Source: Comamonas sp. (GTDB lineage: Bacteria > Pseudomonadota > Gammaproteobacteria > Burkholderiales > Burkholderiaceae_C). Taken from it: a DNA stretch of 64,000 bases. The stretch spans positions 62,001 to 126,000 of the forward strand of contig NZ_SPEY01000023.1 in the NCBI RefSeq assembly GCF_009360615.1. The letters run 5' to 3'. Positions 33,071 to 42,534 of the stretch are shown one piece after another. The notes below the pieces were generated by a model. That model saw only the letters and a list, made by a program, of their open reading frames with translations, had not been told where the DNA came from and made no database searches. A program made the position numbers and the translations under genes. Every line of letters starts with the position of its first letter. The stretch's first letter is position 1.

Positions 33071-33757
33071 TCAGGCCGATTCCCGCAGGGTCTTGCGAAA
33101 CACCAGTGTGCGGTTGTTGGCCGGCATGGCCTGATCAAGCACCAGTTGCAGGCCGTGCAGCCTGGCCAGCGCCACGATGGCTTCAAAGTCGCGCAGGCCG
33201 CTGCGCGCATCACGCTGGCGCAGCCAGGCGTCGAAGGTGCGGTTGCTGTCGCTGGTGAAACGGCCTCCATCGTTGAATGGCCCGTAGAGGGCAAACACCC
33301 CGCTTTCGGGAAGCGCTGAGCCCACCAGACCGAACATGCGCTGTACCAGCGGCCAGGCCATGATATGGCAGGTGTTGCTGGTGAAGACGGCATCGAAGCC
33401 GGAGGAATCCGCGTTTGCGGGCCAGGCATCGGTCGCCAGGTCGAACTTTAGCGGTGCACGCAGATTGGGCGCGCCATGTGCGGCATGCCATGCCAGGATG
33501 CCCGGGTGGCTGTCGGCCAGGTCGCTGGTCTGCCAGACCAGCTGCGGCAGGCGTGGCGCGAAGTACACGCTGTGCTGTCCGGTACCGGAGCCTATCTCCA
33601 GCACATGCCGGCAGTGCAGGAAGGCGGATTGCAGCACCTCGAAAATGGCGGCCTGGTTGTTCTCGCAGGCCTGGGAAAAAGGCAGTTGCCGGGATGTCGA
33701 TGCAGAGTTCGGGATCATGAGGACTTGGCGGGCAGATACGGGAAATCGCTCAGGCAT
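33071..33757 (-). CDS. DUF938 SAM-dependent methyltransferase-like protein
   Basis: The 228-residue protein contains the SAM-binding motif VLEIGSGTGQHSVYFA and downstream segments FTSNTCHIMAW and FALYGPFNDGGRFTSDSN that typify the DUF938 family. Methyltransferase activity is inferred from the fold; the substrate is unknown. The ATG at 33757 is preceded by AGGAG. The conserved part begins at MIPNSASTSRQ (33718), so that shorter start is possible. Confidence 0.78.
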   Translation of the reverse strand: MPERFPVSARQVLMIPNSASTSRQLPFSQACENNQAAIFEVLQSAFLHCRHVLEIGSGTGQHSVYFAPRLPQLVWQTSDLADSHPGILAWHAAHGAPNLRAPLKFDLATDAWPANADSSGFDAVFTSNTCHIMAWPLVQRMFGLVGSALPESGVFALYGPFNDGGRFTSDSNRTFDAWLRQRDARSGLRDFEAIVALARLHGLQLVLDQAMPANNRTLVFRKTLRESA

Positions 33758-33796
33758 CTTCTCCTGGAATGGCAAGTCCCCGCAGAGCCACGGCCT

Positions 33797-34381
33797 TCAC
33801 GGCTTGAAGCGCAGCCGGATCTCGGGGCGCACGTCCAGGCCGCCGACTTTCCAGCTGTACGCCCCGAGGCCCAGCGTGGGCGTGGAGCTGGCGTTTTGCG
33901 AGAGCACCTCGGCATTGCGGGGCAGGCTGACCTTCAGGATTCCGTTCATGGTGATGCCCAGTTGCGCGAAGTCTCTCTTTTCCTTGTCCTTGAGCGGCTT
34001 GGCGGCAATCGTCATCACGCCGTTCCTGTCGGTCTGCACGGTGAACAGGTCCAGCAATCGCAGACCTTCGCCGGGTTTGCGCTGGCCGGCAATCTCCAGC
34101 GCATAGCGGGCATTGCCGGTGTACACGGCTTTCCTGACCTCCGGGTCGCGGCTCAGTTGCTGCGCCTGCGCCGCCAGCCCCTGGTGGTCTTTCTCGCTCA
34201 GCACGCCCTGCTTTCTGAGCTTCATCACGGCCATGGCATTCACCACCGTACCGTCAAAGCGGTAGCTGTAGCTGCCATCGGCCTGCACGTCCACGCTGGC
34301 GGCGAATCGTTCGGGCACCAGACAGGCGGTCAGCAAGGCGACGAGGGTGGTGGCGGTGGACAGCGCAAAGAGCTTGTGCAT
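33797..34381 (-). CDS. Predicted lipoprotein, unknown function
   Basis: The 194-residue protein starts with a short charged segment, a hydrophobic run and the lipobox LLTAC (Cys20), so it should be lipidated and anchored in the envelope. The mature part is mixed alpha/beta with no recognised domain. AGGAG lies 5 nt before the ATG. It sits between the DUF938 gene and a secreted protein gene on the same strand, but a terminator-like hairpin (34509-34552) separates it from the latter. Confidence 0.72.
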   Translation of the reverse strand: MHKLFALSTATTLVALLTACLVPERFAASVDVQADGSYSYRFDGTVVNAMAVMKLRKQGVLSEKDHQGLAAQAQQLSRDPEVRKAVYTGNARYALEIAGQRKPGEGLRLLDLFTVQTDRNGVMTIAAKPLKDKEKRDFAQLGITMNGILKVSLPRNAEVLSQNASSTPTLGLGAYSWKVGGLDVRPEIRLRFKP

Positions 34382-34508
34382 CAGGACTCCTTTCGAGCGG
34401 CATCGCCGCATCCCGGGGTGCAGAGGTCTGGGTCATCGTAGAACAAACAGGGCTCGCGCCGCCAGGGAATGCCATCAGACGGCATGGAAGTCTTGCCGCA
34501 AGATTATT

Positions 34509-34552
34509 CAAAAAAATGTAGCCTCGCTCTGTTCGTGCGTGAGGCTCCATGC
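34509..34552 (-). terminator. Terminator downstream of the secreted protein gene
   Basis: On the minus strand AGCCTC pairs with GAGGCT, extended by ATG/CAT across one mismatch, around a 15-nt loop, and runs into seven T residues. A T run on the other side suggests it can work in both directions. Confidence 0.7.
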
Positions 34553-34589
34553 ATTTTTTGCGGTTGTTCCGGGCTTGATCGAGGGTGCT

Positions 34590-35309
34590 TCACCTGGATC
34601 TGGGATCGGCTTTGAGCTGGCTGATGGCTTCCTGGTAACCCTGCAGATATTTGGTGCGCGTCTGCTCGGCGAGGGCCGGCCACTGGGAGGCCGGCAGGCT
34701 CAGCGATTCCAGTGTCAGCCTGGCGGCGAGTTGCGGGTCCCGTGAGGCCTGTACCGCCTGCATGCCGTGCAGATTGATCCAGTGCGGGTCGTAGGCGTGG
34801 GGCGTGCGGCGATCCCAGTCCACCACCTTGGTGATCAGATCCAGCGCCTTGTCCAGATCCTGAAAGAGGTGGCGGTTGATGGGGGCTCCATAGCTCTGAT
34901 TCATCACATCGACCGCCTGCCGGGCGGTGACGTCCGTGCAGCGATTGGCGTCGAAGCGGGCACGCAGCTGGCCGGCGTAGAACCAGAATGCGGCTTCATC
35001 GCGCTGGCCGGCCTTGAACAACGTTTGCGACAGCACATAGAAAACCGGGGGCTGGAAGCGCTCGGGCGCGGCGCGTACGCGCTCCAGCACGGCTTGCTGC
35101 TGCTGAGGCGTACCCTGCGACAGCAGGCGAAGAGCCTCCTGCCCCAGTCTGGTGTCGATCTGCGCATACACCCCCTGTGGGGCCAGTACCGGGGTCGCCG
35201 CAGAGGGCGCAGGCTTGGGCGCAGCCGGTGGCTGCTGAGTCTGTGCGAAAGCAAAGCCCGAGAGCGCCACCAGCGCACCGCTCACCCTCTTTGCTGCGAC
35301 ATGGCCCAT
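34590..35309 (-). CDS. Secreted protein of unknown function
   Basis: The 239-residue protein has an N-terminal signal segment (GALVALSGFAFAQT, cleavage probably after FAFA). A Pro/Ala-rich linker (about 25-45) and a helical domain follow (LGQEALRLLSQGTP, FYVLSQTLFKAGQRDEAAFWFYAGQL), reminiscent of tetratricopeptide-like helices. It probably lies in the periplasm. I do not recognise a family. AAGGAG precedes the ATG. Confidence 0.7.
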   Translation of the reverse strand: MGHVAAKRVSGALVALSGFAFAQTQQPPAAPKPAPSAATPVLAPQGVYAQIDTRLGQEALRLLSQGTPQQQQAVLERVRAAPERFQPPVFYVLSQTLFKAGQRDEAAFWFYAGQLRARFDANRCTDVTARQAVDVMNQSYGAPINRHLFQDLDKALDLITKVVDWDRRTPHAYDPHWINLHGMQAVQASRDPQLAARLTLESLSLPASQWPALAEQTRTKYLQGYQEAISQLKADPRSR

Positions 35310-35625
35310 GCTGAACTCCTTGTGCTTGCGTTGCAAATCATTCCGGACGGTGTCAGACAAATACCCACTCTGTCGCATATCTTAAATAGCATGCGTGTGA
35401 CCGGTGTCTCGTATTTACCAAGATGCGTTGATTCCCAAGAAAAGCAGTTCGTGCCTGTCGTCAGGAAGCCTGCAGTCCGTAGGGGCTGGCGAGGCCCCGA
35501 TACCTGCTTCCACGATGCGTGCAGACACCACGGTGCGTGGGGTCTGTTTCATCCAGGATGCATCGTGGATGCACGCTGTCGGCCGGCAACGACGCCGAGC
35601 CGGCCGGCTGACTGGAGTGCGCGTC
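35310..35625. other. Non-coding stretch between the secreted protein and GNAT genes
   Basis: No gene was recognised in these 316 nt. They contain a hairpin at 35522-35546 (CAGACACCACG/CGTGGGGTCTG with one mismatch and a GTG loop), a smaller GGGGC/GCCCC hairpin near 35482-35498, and the short repeat GGATGCA twice near 35558 and 35570. None ends in a T run. The AT-rich part around 35370-35390 may hold the promoter of the secreted protein gene. Confidence 0.4.
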
Positions 35626-36126
35626 TCAGCCTCGGGCATCGAAAGCGCGGTGATAGCTCACTTCTCCTTGTGGTGTCGAGCCTGCGAAAGACAGTGCCTG
35701 AAAGTAGCCGGCAGGCACTCCCGGGAGCACCAGGCTTGGCACCGCCCGGAAGCCGAAGCGCCGATAGTAATACGGCTCGCCGAGCAGCACGCATCCTTGC
35801 GCGTACTGCGTCCGCAGGGTGCCGATGGCCGCCTGCATCAAGGCGCTGCCTATGCCTTGTTGCTGCTTCTCAGGGAGGACGGAGAGCGGGCCCAGGCCAA
35901 ACCAGTCTTTGCTGCCATCGCTGATGGTGACGGTGGAGACGGCGACATGCCCGACGATCTGTCCATCGATCTCCGCGACCAGAGACAAGGCAAGAGCCCC
36001 GGCCGCACGCAGTGCACGCACGATGAACTGCTCGGTGTGGTCGGAATGCGGTGCGTCCTTGAAGGCCTGGATCGTCACCTGCTCGATGGCCTGGGCATCG
36101 GCGGGGAGTTCTGCTCGGATTTGCAT
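35626..36126 (-). CDS. GNAT family N-acetyltransferase (YhbS-like)
   Basis: The 166-residue protein shows the YhbS-type GNAT pattern: GHVAVSTVTI, LGPLSVLPEKQQQGIGSALM with the acetyl-CoA pyrophosphate loop (about 77-96), and VLLGEPYYYRRFGFRAV near the C-terminus. The donor is likely acetyl-CoA; the acceptor is unknown. The start at MQIRAELP fits the first beta strand of the fold. Confidence 0.82.
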   Translation of the reverse strand: MQIRAELPADAQAIEQVTIQAFKDAPHSDHTEQFIVRALRAAGALALSLVAEIDGQIVGHVAVSTVTISDGSKDWFGLGPLSVLPEKQQQGIGSALMQAAIGTLRTQYAQGCVLLGEPYYYRRFGFRAVPSLVLPGVPAGYFQALSFAGSTPQGEVSYHRAFDARG

Positions 36127-36236
36127 GGCTTGGAATGGGTTCACAAAAATTTTGCCTCGACTATGCCGCACACAGAGAAAGAGCCGGGGAAATGGCCCAT
36201 GGCCCTGCTGCAGCCGCTGTCCAGGCGATCGGGCAT

Positions 36237-36260
36237 GAAAAAACCGCCCGAAGGCGGTTC
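36237..36260 (-). terminator. Terminator of fumA
   Basis: On the minus strand AACCGCC-TTCG-GGCGGTT forms a tetraloop hairpin running into a T tract. It lies 24 nt past the fumarase stop. Confidence 0.9.
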
Positions 36261-36284
36261 TTCAAGGCAGGGCCTGACGGGGGA

Positions 36285-37838
36285 TTACACGCCGGCCACT
36301 TCAATGCCCTTGAATTCCCCGGTCGCGATCTTTTCCTTCCAGATGGCAGGGCCGGTGATGTGGGCGCTGGTGCCGCCGGCATCCACGGCCACGGTCACAG
36401 GCATGTCGACCACGTCGAATTCATAGATGGCTTCCATGCCCAGGTCTTCAAAGCCCACCACCTTGGCCTGCTTGATGGCCTTGGAAACCAGGTAGGCGGC
36501 GCCGCCCACGGCCATCAGGTAAGCACTCTTGTGCTTCTTGATGGCATCGATGGCGACCGGGCCGCGCTCGGACTTGCCGATCATCGAGATCAGGCCGGTC
36601 TGCGACAGCATCATCTCGGTGAACTTGTCCATGCGGGTAGCGGTGGTGGGGCCGGCAGGGCCAACCACTTCGTCGCGCACGGGGTCCACGGGGCCGACGT
36701 AGTAGATCACGCGGTTGGTGAAGTCCACGGGCAGCTTTTCGCCTTTGGCCAGCATGTCCTGGATGCGCTTGTGGGCCGCGTCGCGGCCGGTCAGCATCTT
36801 GCCGTTGAGCAAGAGGGTGTCGCCGGGCTTCCAGCTCGCCACTTCTTCCTTGGTCAGCGTATTCAGGTCCACGCGCTTGGACTTGTTGTAGTCCGGCGCC
36901 CAGTCGATCTTGGGCCAGGTGTCCAGCGATGGGGGGTCCAGGTACACGGGGCCGGAACCGTCCATCACGAAGTGGGCGTGGCGGGTGGCGGCGCAGTTGG
37001 GGATCATCGCCACGGGTTTGGATGCGGCGTGTGTGGGATACATATTGATCTTGACGTCCAGGACCGTGGTCAGGCCGCCCAGGCCCTGGGCGCCGATGCC
37101 CAGTGCGTTGATCTTCTCGAACAGCTCCAGGCGCAGCTTTTCCACGTCGTCGAGCTCTGCACCGCTGGCAGCCTTCTGCTGCAGCTCGTACATGTTCAGG
37201 TCTTCCATCAGGCTTTCCTTGGCCAGCAGCACAGCCTTCTCGGCCGTGCCGCCGATGCCGATGCCCAGCATGCCGGGGGGGCACCAGCCCGCGCCCATGG
37301 TGGGAACGGTCTTGAGCACCCAGTCGACCAGGTCGTCGCTGGGGTTCATCATGATCATCTTGGACTTGTTCTCGGAGCCGCCGCCCTTGGCGGCAACGGT
37401 CACGTCCACCTTGTCGCCAGGCACGATCTGCACATTGATCACGGCGGGGGTGTTGTCTTTTGTGTTCTTGCGCTTGAAATGAGGGTCGGCCACCACCGAG
37501 GCACGCAGCGTGTTGTCGGGGTGGTTGTAGCCGCGGCGCACGCCTTCGTTGATGGCGTCTTCCAGGCCCATGGTGAAGCCTTCCCACTTGACGTCCATGC
37601 CCACCTTCAGGAACACGTTGACGATGCCGGTGTCCTGGCAGATGGGGCGCTGGCCGGTGGCGCTCATCTTGGAGTTGGTCAGGATCTGAGCCATCGCATC
37701 CTTGGCCGCAGGGCTTTGCTCACGCTCATAGGCGCGGGCCAGATGCTGGATGAAATCCGGCGTGTGGTAGTAGCTGATGTACTGGAGGGCACCTGCGATC
37801 GAATCGATCAGGTCCTGCTGGCGGATGGAGGTGGTCAT
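36285..37838 (-). CDS. fumA: Class I (iron-sulfur) fumarate hydratase
   Basis: The 517-residue protein has the two-domain class I fumarase layout with the [4Fe-4S] ligand motifs CQDTGIVNVF (N-terminal domain), a Cys in IPNCAATRH and a C-terminal domain with VGPAGPTTATRMDKF. It hydrates fumarate to malate in the TCA cycle and is oxygen-sensitive. The ATG at MTTSIRQQD is preferred over one eight codons upstream. A separate class II fumarase is encoded 2.6 kb away on the other strand. Confidence 0.93.
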   Translation of the reverse strand: MTTSIRQQDLIDSIAGALQYISYYHTPDFIQHLARAYEREQSPAAKDAMAQILTNSKMSATGQRPICQDTGIVNVFLKVGMDVKWEGFTMGLEDAINEGVRRGYNHPDNTLRASVVADPHFKRKNTKDNTPAVINVQIVPGDKVDVTVAAKGGGSENKSKMIMMNPSDDLVDWVLKTVPTMGAGWCPPGMLGIGIGGTAEKAVLLAKESLMEDLNMYELQQKAASGAELDDVEKLRLELFEKINALGIGAQGLGGLTTVLDVKINMYPTHAASKPVAMIPNCAATRHAHFVMDGSGPVYLDPPSLDTWPKIDWAPDYNKSKRVDLNTLTKEEVASWKPGDTLLLNGKMLTGRDAAHKRIQDMLAKGEKLPVDFTNRVIYYVGPVDPVRDEVVGPAGPTTATRMDKFTEMMLSQTGLISMIGKSERGPVAIDAIKKHKSAYLMAVGGAAYLVSKAIKQAKVVGFEDLGMEAIYEFDVVDMPVTVAVDAGGTSAHITGPAIWKEKIATGEFKGIEVAGV

Positions 37839-37973
37839 CGTGAAGCTTCTCGGGGGTTGCAATCTGTACGCGTGGGGCGCGCACGGTAAACCCGTCGATT
37901 ATCGGCCCAGACGACAAATCTTGCAGCCATAACCCACCAGTCTTATATATGACTTGCGGGGGCGACGCGTTGC

Positions 37974-40160
37974 TCAGCCGGTCAGCACTCCGAGGATGGA
38001 TGCCGAGAAGTCGGCCTGGCCTGCGTGCTGATCGCCTCTGGCCCAGGCCAGCAGGCTGTCTGCGGGCATGGGGCGCGCGTAGAAGTAGCCCTGAAGCTCA
38101 TCGCATTGCATGTCGATCAGAATGTCCCGCTGACCTGCGGTCTCCACACCTTCTGCCACCACGCGCAGTCCCAGCGCATGCGCCAGGCGCACGACGGCAT
38201 GGACCACGGCGCGGGCATCCTCCTCGGTTTCGAGGTCTCGAATGAAGCTGCGGTCGATCTTCAGCTGCTGGGCCGGCAGCTGGCGCAGATAGTTGAGGCT
38301 GGAGTAGCCCGTGCCGAAGTCGTCGATCGACAGAAAGATGCCGATGTCGCGCAGTTCCTCGATCGCGCGCTGAGTGGCCTGGGTGTCCTCCATGGCCACG
38401 GACTCGGTGATCTCGCACAGCAGCTGGCTGGCCTGTACATCGTGTCGTTGCAGCGTCTGGGTGATGCGCTCCGCCAGACCGCTTTCGCGCAGCTGGTGCA
38501 CGGAAAGATTGATCGCCACCCGCATCTGCAGCCCCATGTTGCGCCACAGGGCCAGTTGGCGGCAGGCTTCCTCGATCACCCAGTTGCCCAGGCTGTTGAT
38601 GATGCCGAAGCGCTCGGCCAGCGGGATGAAGATATCGGGCGCAATCATGCCGCGTTCGGGGTGGACCCAGCGCAGCAGGGCCTCGACCCCGATGATGTTG
38701 CCGCGCTCGCTGTCGATCTTGGGCTGGTAATGCAGTTCCATCTGGCCGCGCTGAATGGCGTGGCGCAGGTCGTTTTGCAGTTCCAGCTGCTCGGAGGCAT
38801 CGCTGCCCATATGCGGCTCGAACACGGCAAAGCCGTTGCCGCCATTTCGCTTGGCGGCATACATGGCGGCATCGGCATTGGCAATCAGGTGGTCGCGGTC
38901 TCCATGGTCGGGATAGGCCACGATGCCGATGGAACAGGTGATCTGCAGTTCCTTGTTGCCAAGTCTGAAAGGCTGGGCAAGGGCGTTGAGAATGCGGTTG
39001 GCCACTGCCATGCAGGCGGCCACGTCCTGGGTGTCCTCCAGCAACACCAGGAACTCGTCGCCGCCCACCCGGGCCACGGTATCGCTGCTGCGGGCCTCCG
39101 CCATCAGCCGCTCTGCCGCGCTGATGAGGATCTGATCGCCTGCGGCATGGCCAAAGGAGTCGTTGATGGGTTTGAATCCGTCCAGATCCACGAACAGAAT
39201 GCCCAGCCGCTCCTTGATTCGCGAACGGTTGGCGCGCTCCAGGCGCAGAAGGGCGTGGATGAGCCGGTCTTCAAACAGCAGCCGGTTGGGCAGATTGGTC
39301 AGCGGATCGGCAAAGGCGCGTTGGCGCAGCTCCGTGTTGGCCTGTTGCAGTTTGGCGTTGGTTTCCTGCAGTGACTGGTTGAGCTTGAAGGCCGTGCTTT
39401 GCAGGCGCGCATCGAGCAGGGTGCTGAACAGCGCGGCAATCAACAGCATGACCGTGGTGATGATGATGATGGTGGTCAGCTCCGGACCGCTCAGCGCTTC
39501 CGCACTGAGGCAGACGGAACCGCTGGCAAAGCTGGCGGCCGACATTCCGGTGTAGTGCATGCCACAGATGGCAAAGCCCATGACCAGTGCCGCCAGCGTC
39601 TGGAACAGCCACAGCCGCTTGCCGGAGAGCGAGAACAGTGCGCGAAACAGATTCAGCGCCGTGGCAGAGGCCAGTACCGCGATCAGAGCGGATGCCGTCA
39701 CCAGAGGCCAGTCCCAGACGATCGGAATGGACATCTCGATGGCGAGCATGCCCAGGTAGTGCATGGCGCAGATGCCGCCTCCCATGAGCAGCGAAGCGCC
39801 CAGCAAATGAGGCCAGCGGCATTCGGGCCTGGTCGCCACGCCGAAGGCCAGCGCCGAGGCCGCGACGGCCGCAACCCAGGAGGCCAGCGTCAGCGCGCCG
39901 CTATAGCCGAGGGTGATGGGCAGCTCAAACGCCTGCATCCCGATGAAGTGCATGGCCCAGACCCCCGTGCCCATCACCATGGCGCCAATGGCCCACCAGA
40001 TACGTCCGATCCTGCCCGAAGCCATGCGCATGCGACGAGCCAGACCCAGCGTCACGAAGGAGGCACACACCGCGATGACGATGGAGACACACACCATCGT
40101 CGCGCTGTAGCTTGATGACATGAAGGTGTTGGCGACAGGGGTGGAAAGATCAGTGAACAT
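37974..40160 (-). CDS. MHYT-GGDEF-EAL c-di-GMP signalling protein
   Basis: The 728-residue inner-membrane protein begins with an MHYT sensor of seven helices (motifs MHFIGM near 70, MHYLGM near 133, MHYTGM near 201). A short coiled linker (about 255-280) leads to a GGDEF domain with an intact GGDEF signature at 366-370 and an RxxD inhibitory site (RSSD, 357-360). An EAL domain follows, with intact EAL at 493-495 and DDFGTGYSSL at 613-622. Both cyclase and phosphodiesterase residues look intact, so the net direction cannot be predicted. MHYT is thought to bind copper and sense O2, CO or NO. Confidence 0.92.
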   Translation of the reverse strand: MFTDLSTPVANTFMSSSYSATMVCVSIVIAVCASFVTLGLARRMRMASGRIGRIWWAIGAMVMGTGVWAMHFIGMQAFELPITLGYSGALTLASWVAAVAASALAFGVATRPECRWPHLLGASLLMGGGICAMHYLGMLAIEMSIPIVWDWPLVTASALIAVLASATALNLFRALFSLSGKRLWLFQTLAALVMGFAICGMHYTGMSAASFASGSVCLSAEALSGPELTTIIIITTVMLLIAALFSTLLDARLQSTAFKLNQSLQETNAKLQQANTELRQRAFADPLTNLPNRLLFEDRLIHALLRLERANRSRIKERLGILFVDLDGFKPINDSFGHAAGDQILISAAERLMAEARSSDTVARVGGDEFLVLLEDTQDVAACMAVANRILNALAQPFRLGNKELQITCSIGIVAYPDHGDRDHLIANADAAMYAAKRNGGNGFAVFEPHMGSDASEQLELQNDLRHAIQRGQMELHYQPKIDSERGNIIGVEALLRWVHPERGMIAPDIFIPLAERFGIINSLGNWVIEEACRQLALWRNMGLQMRVAINLSVHQLRESGLAERITQTLQRHDVQASQLLCEITESVAMEDTQATQRAIEELRDIGIFLSIDDFGTGYSSLNYLRQLPAQQLKIDRSFIRDLETEEDARAVVHAVVRLAHALGLRVVAEGVETAGQRDILIDMQCDELQGYFYARPMPADSLLAWARGDQHAGQADFSASILGVLTG

Positions 40161-40403
40161 TGATGTGGCGGTCCAGCAAGGCCGTTCGGATTCTTTGTCC
40201 GATATTGATTTAATGTAACTTTGTATTTCTGGCCTTGCCGGCGCAGGGGTGTTGCCCCCCGTTGTGCTTGCCGCCTGACGGGGTGCGCTAGCATGGGCCG
40301 GTTGTGGAGGTCGCCTGCCTGACGGTGGGCGGACTTCCGTTTGCGGCCGACGGCAGCCACATCTTCAGCCAGCTGCGCCGAGTTGTATGCAAGGAGCGAT
40401 TCC
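40161..40403 (+). promoter_or_regulatory. Divergent promoter region between the c-di-GMP gene and fumC
   Basis: This 243-nt region separates the two divergent genes. The part next to the c-di-GMP gene is AT-rich (around TTGATTTAATGTAACTTTG). AAGGAG at 40391-40396 is the fumC ribosome site. No operator was recognised. Confidence 0.4.
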
Positions 40404-41795
40404 ATGACAGTCACCCGCCAGGAAAAAGACACGTTTGGCCTGATCGATGTACCCGCCCACAGGCTGTGGGGCGCGCAGACGCAGCGTTCGCTGCAGAATT
40501 TTGACATCAGCGGCGAGCAGCAGCCGCGCGAGATCATTGCGGCGCTGGCGCAGGTCAAAAAGGCCTCCGCCAGCGTCAACCATGCGCTGGGTCTGCTGGA
40601 CGAGAAGAAAACCAGAGCCATCAATGCGGCCGCCGATGAGGTGCTCGCGGGCAAGCACCCTGATGAGTTCCCTCTGGTGGTCTGGCAGACCGGTTCGGGC
40701 ACGCAGACCAATATGAACGTCAACGAAGTGCTGGCCAACCGGGCCAGCGAGCTGATGGGCGGCGAGCGCGGAGAAGCCCGGCTGGTGCACCCGAACGACG
40801 ATGTCAACAAGAGCCAGTCCAGCAACGATGTCTATCCCACGGCCATGCATGTGGCGGCCGTGACCGCCATCCAGCACAAGCTGCTGCCCGCCATCGCCAG
40901 GCTGCGTGTCACCCTGCTGGCCAAGAGCGAAGCCTTTGCCGATATCGTCAAGATCGGTCGTACGCATCTGCAGGATGCCACGCCGCTGACGCTGGGCCAG
41001 GAGATATCCGGCTGGGTGGCCCAGCTGGCCCATGGTGAAGCCCATGTGCGTGCCGCATTGCCGCATCTGCACGAGCTGGCCCTTGGGGGGACGGCCGTGG
41101 GTACGGGGTTGAATGCCCCCAAGGGGTATGCCGAAGGCGTGGCGGCGGAGCTGGCCAGGCTGACGGGCTTCCCGTTTGTCACCTCACCCAACAAATTCGA
41201 GTCGCTGGCGAGCTGCGATGCCCTGGTTCATGCCCATGGCGCTCTCAAGACAGTGGCTGCCAGCCTGATGAAAATTGCCAACGATGTGCGCTGGCTGGCA
41301 TCCGGTCCGCGCAGCGGCCTGGGCGAGATCTCGATCCCCGAGAACGAGCCGGGTTCGTCCATCATGCCGGGCAAGGTCAATCCCACGCAGTCCGAAGCCG
41401 TGACCATGCTGTGCGCCCAGGTGTTCGGCAACGATGTGGCCATCAACTTCGGCGGAGCCTCGGGCAACTTCGAGCTCAATGTGTTCCGCCCCATGGTGGC
41501 GCACAACTTCCTGCAAAGCGTCCGCCTGCTGGCCGATGGCATGGTCAGTTTCAACGATCACTGCGCCGTGGGCATCGAGCCCAATCGCGCACGTATCGAG
41601 GAGCTGGTGGGGCGTTCGCTGATGCTGGTGACGGCGCTCAACACGCATATCGGTTACGACAAGGCGGCCTATATCGCCAAGAAGGCGCACAGGGAAGGCA
41701 GCAGCCTGCGTGATGCGGCGATCGCCAGCGGCCACGTGACGGCCGAGCAGTTTGATATGTGGGTCGTGCCGGAGCAGATGGTCGGCAATCTGTAA
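40404..41795 (+). CDS. fumC: Class II fumarate hydratase
   Basis: The 463-residue protein belongs to the fumarase/aspartase superfamily, with [14 protein letters not shown] (about 98-111), [12 protein letters not shown] and the active-site loop [11 protein letters not shown] (about 317-327). It is iron-independent and oxygen-stable. AAGGAG lies 7 nt before the chosen ATG. Together with the class I enzyme it gives the organism two fumarases suited to different iron and oxygen conditions. Confidence 0.95.
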   Translation: MTVTRQEKDTFGLIDVPAHRLWGAQTQRSLQNFDISGEQQPREIIAALAQVKKASASVNHALGLLDEKKTRAINAAADEVLAGKHPDEFPLVVWQTGSGTQTNMNVNEVLANRASELMGGERGEARLVHPNDDVNKSQSSNDVYPTAMHVAAVTAIQHKLLPAIARLRVTLLAKSEAFADIVKIGRTHLQDATPLTLGQEISGWVAQLAHGEAHVRAALPHLHELALGGTAVGTGLNAPKGYAEGVAAELARLTGFPFVTSPNKFESLASCDALVHAHGALKTVAASLMKIANDVRWLASGPRSGLGEISIPENEPGSSIMPGKVNPTQSEAVTMLCAQVFGNDVAINFGGASGNFELNVFRPMVAHNFLQSVRLLADGMVSFNDHCAVGIEPNRARIEELVGRSLMLVTALNTHIGYDKAAYIAKKAHREGSSLRDAAIASGHVTAEQFDMWVVPEQMVGNL

Positions 41796-41818
41796 GAGGG
41801 TTCAGGCCGGAGCAGGGG

Positions 41819-41847
41819 GAGCCCGCATGTCGGGCTCTTTTCTTTTT
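41819..41847 (+). terminator. Terminator of fumC
   Basis: GAGCCCG-CATGT-CGGGCTC forms a 7-bp hairpin followed by TTTTCTTTTT, 24 nt after the fumC stop. Confidence 0.85.
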
Positions 41848-41894
41848 GCCCAGGGTTTGCACACAATGCGGCATCGTTGATGACTGGAGTCAGC

Positions 41895-42533
41895 ATGCCC
41901 GCACAGCAGCACCTGGAGAAGGTTTCGGTGGCGGATCTCAGGCCCACGCAGATGACGGTCGGCGCTGCCGAAGTGGCGCTCAAACGCTCACAGTGGGCCC
42001 AGCTCAAATCCAAGGCACGAGACCAACTGTTGCTCAGTCACTGGTTTCCTGCAGTGAAAGGGCCGCAGGGACGGTTTTTTATCGTGGATCACCATCACCT
42101 GGGGCAGGCCTTGCTGCATGAATCGGTCAAGAACGTCTGGGTCATGCAGCTGGCCGATCTGAGCGAACAGGGCGTGGAGATGTTCTGGCGCGTCATGGAG
42201 TTCCATCACTGGGCGCACCCTTATGACGAGAAGGGGCGGCGATGCGAATATTCGCAGATCCCCCCGCAACTGAGCCAGCTCAGGGACGACCCTTATCGCA
42301 GCCTGGCGGGGGAGGTGCGCAAGGCGGGTGGCTATGCCAAGGATGCCTCGCCCTATGCCGAGTTCCTCTGGGCTGATTTCTACCGGCCTCTGTTTCGCAA
42401 GGCTGATCTGCGCAGCAACGGAGGCCGGGGTCTGCCCGAGTCCGCGGTCGTGGAGGCTGTCGCTCTCGCCCGTAGCGTCAAGGCGCAGTTCCTGCCCGGC
42501 TGGTCCGGAGTCTCCAGTTCGCTGCACAGATAA
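41895..42533 (+). CDS. ParB/Srx-fold-like protein
   Basis: The 212-residue protein has an N-terminal region (VSVADLRPTQMTVGAAEVALKR, first 20 positions 10-29) resembling the start of ParB/sulfiredoxin-type domains. The segment FFIVDHHHLGQAL sits where ParB-like proteins have the 'DGHHR' nucleotide-binding motif. The C-terminal half is unfamiliar. It lacks a ParB-type DNA-binding domain, so chromosome partitioning is not implied. GGAGT lies 4-5 nt before the ATG. Its stop is one nucleotide ahead of the SulP ATG, so the two are likely co-translated. Confidence 0.65.
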   Translation: MPAQQHLEKVSVADLRPTQMTVGAAEVALKRSQWAQLKSKARDQLLLSHWFPAVKGPQGRFFIVDHHHLGQALLHESVKNVWVMQLADLSEQGVEMFWRVMEFHHWAHPYDEKGRRCEYSQIPPQLSQLRDDPYRSLAGEVRKAGGYAKDASPYAEFLWADFYRPLFRKADLRSNGGRGLPESAVVEAVALARSVKAQFLPGWSGVSSSLHR

Positions 42534-42534
42534 C

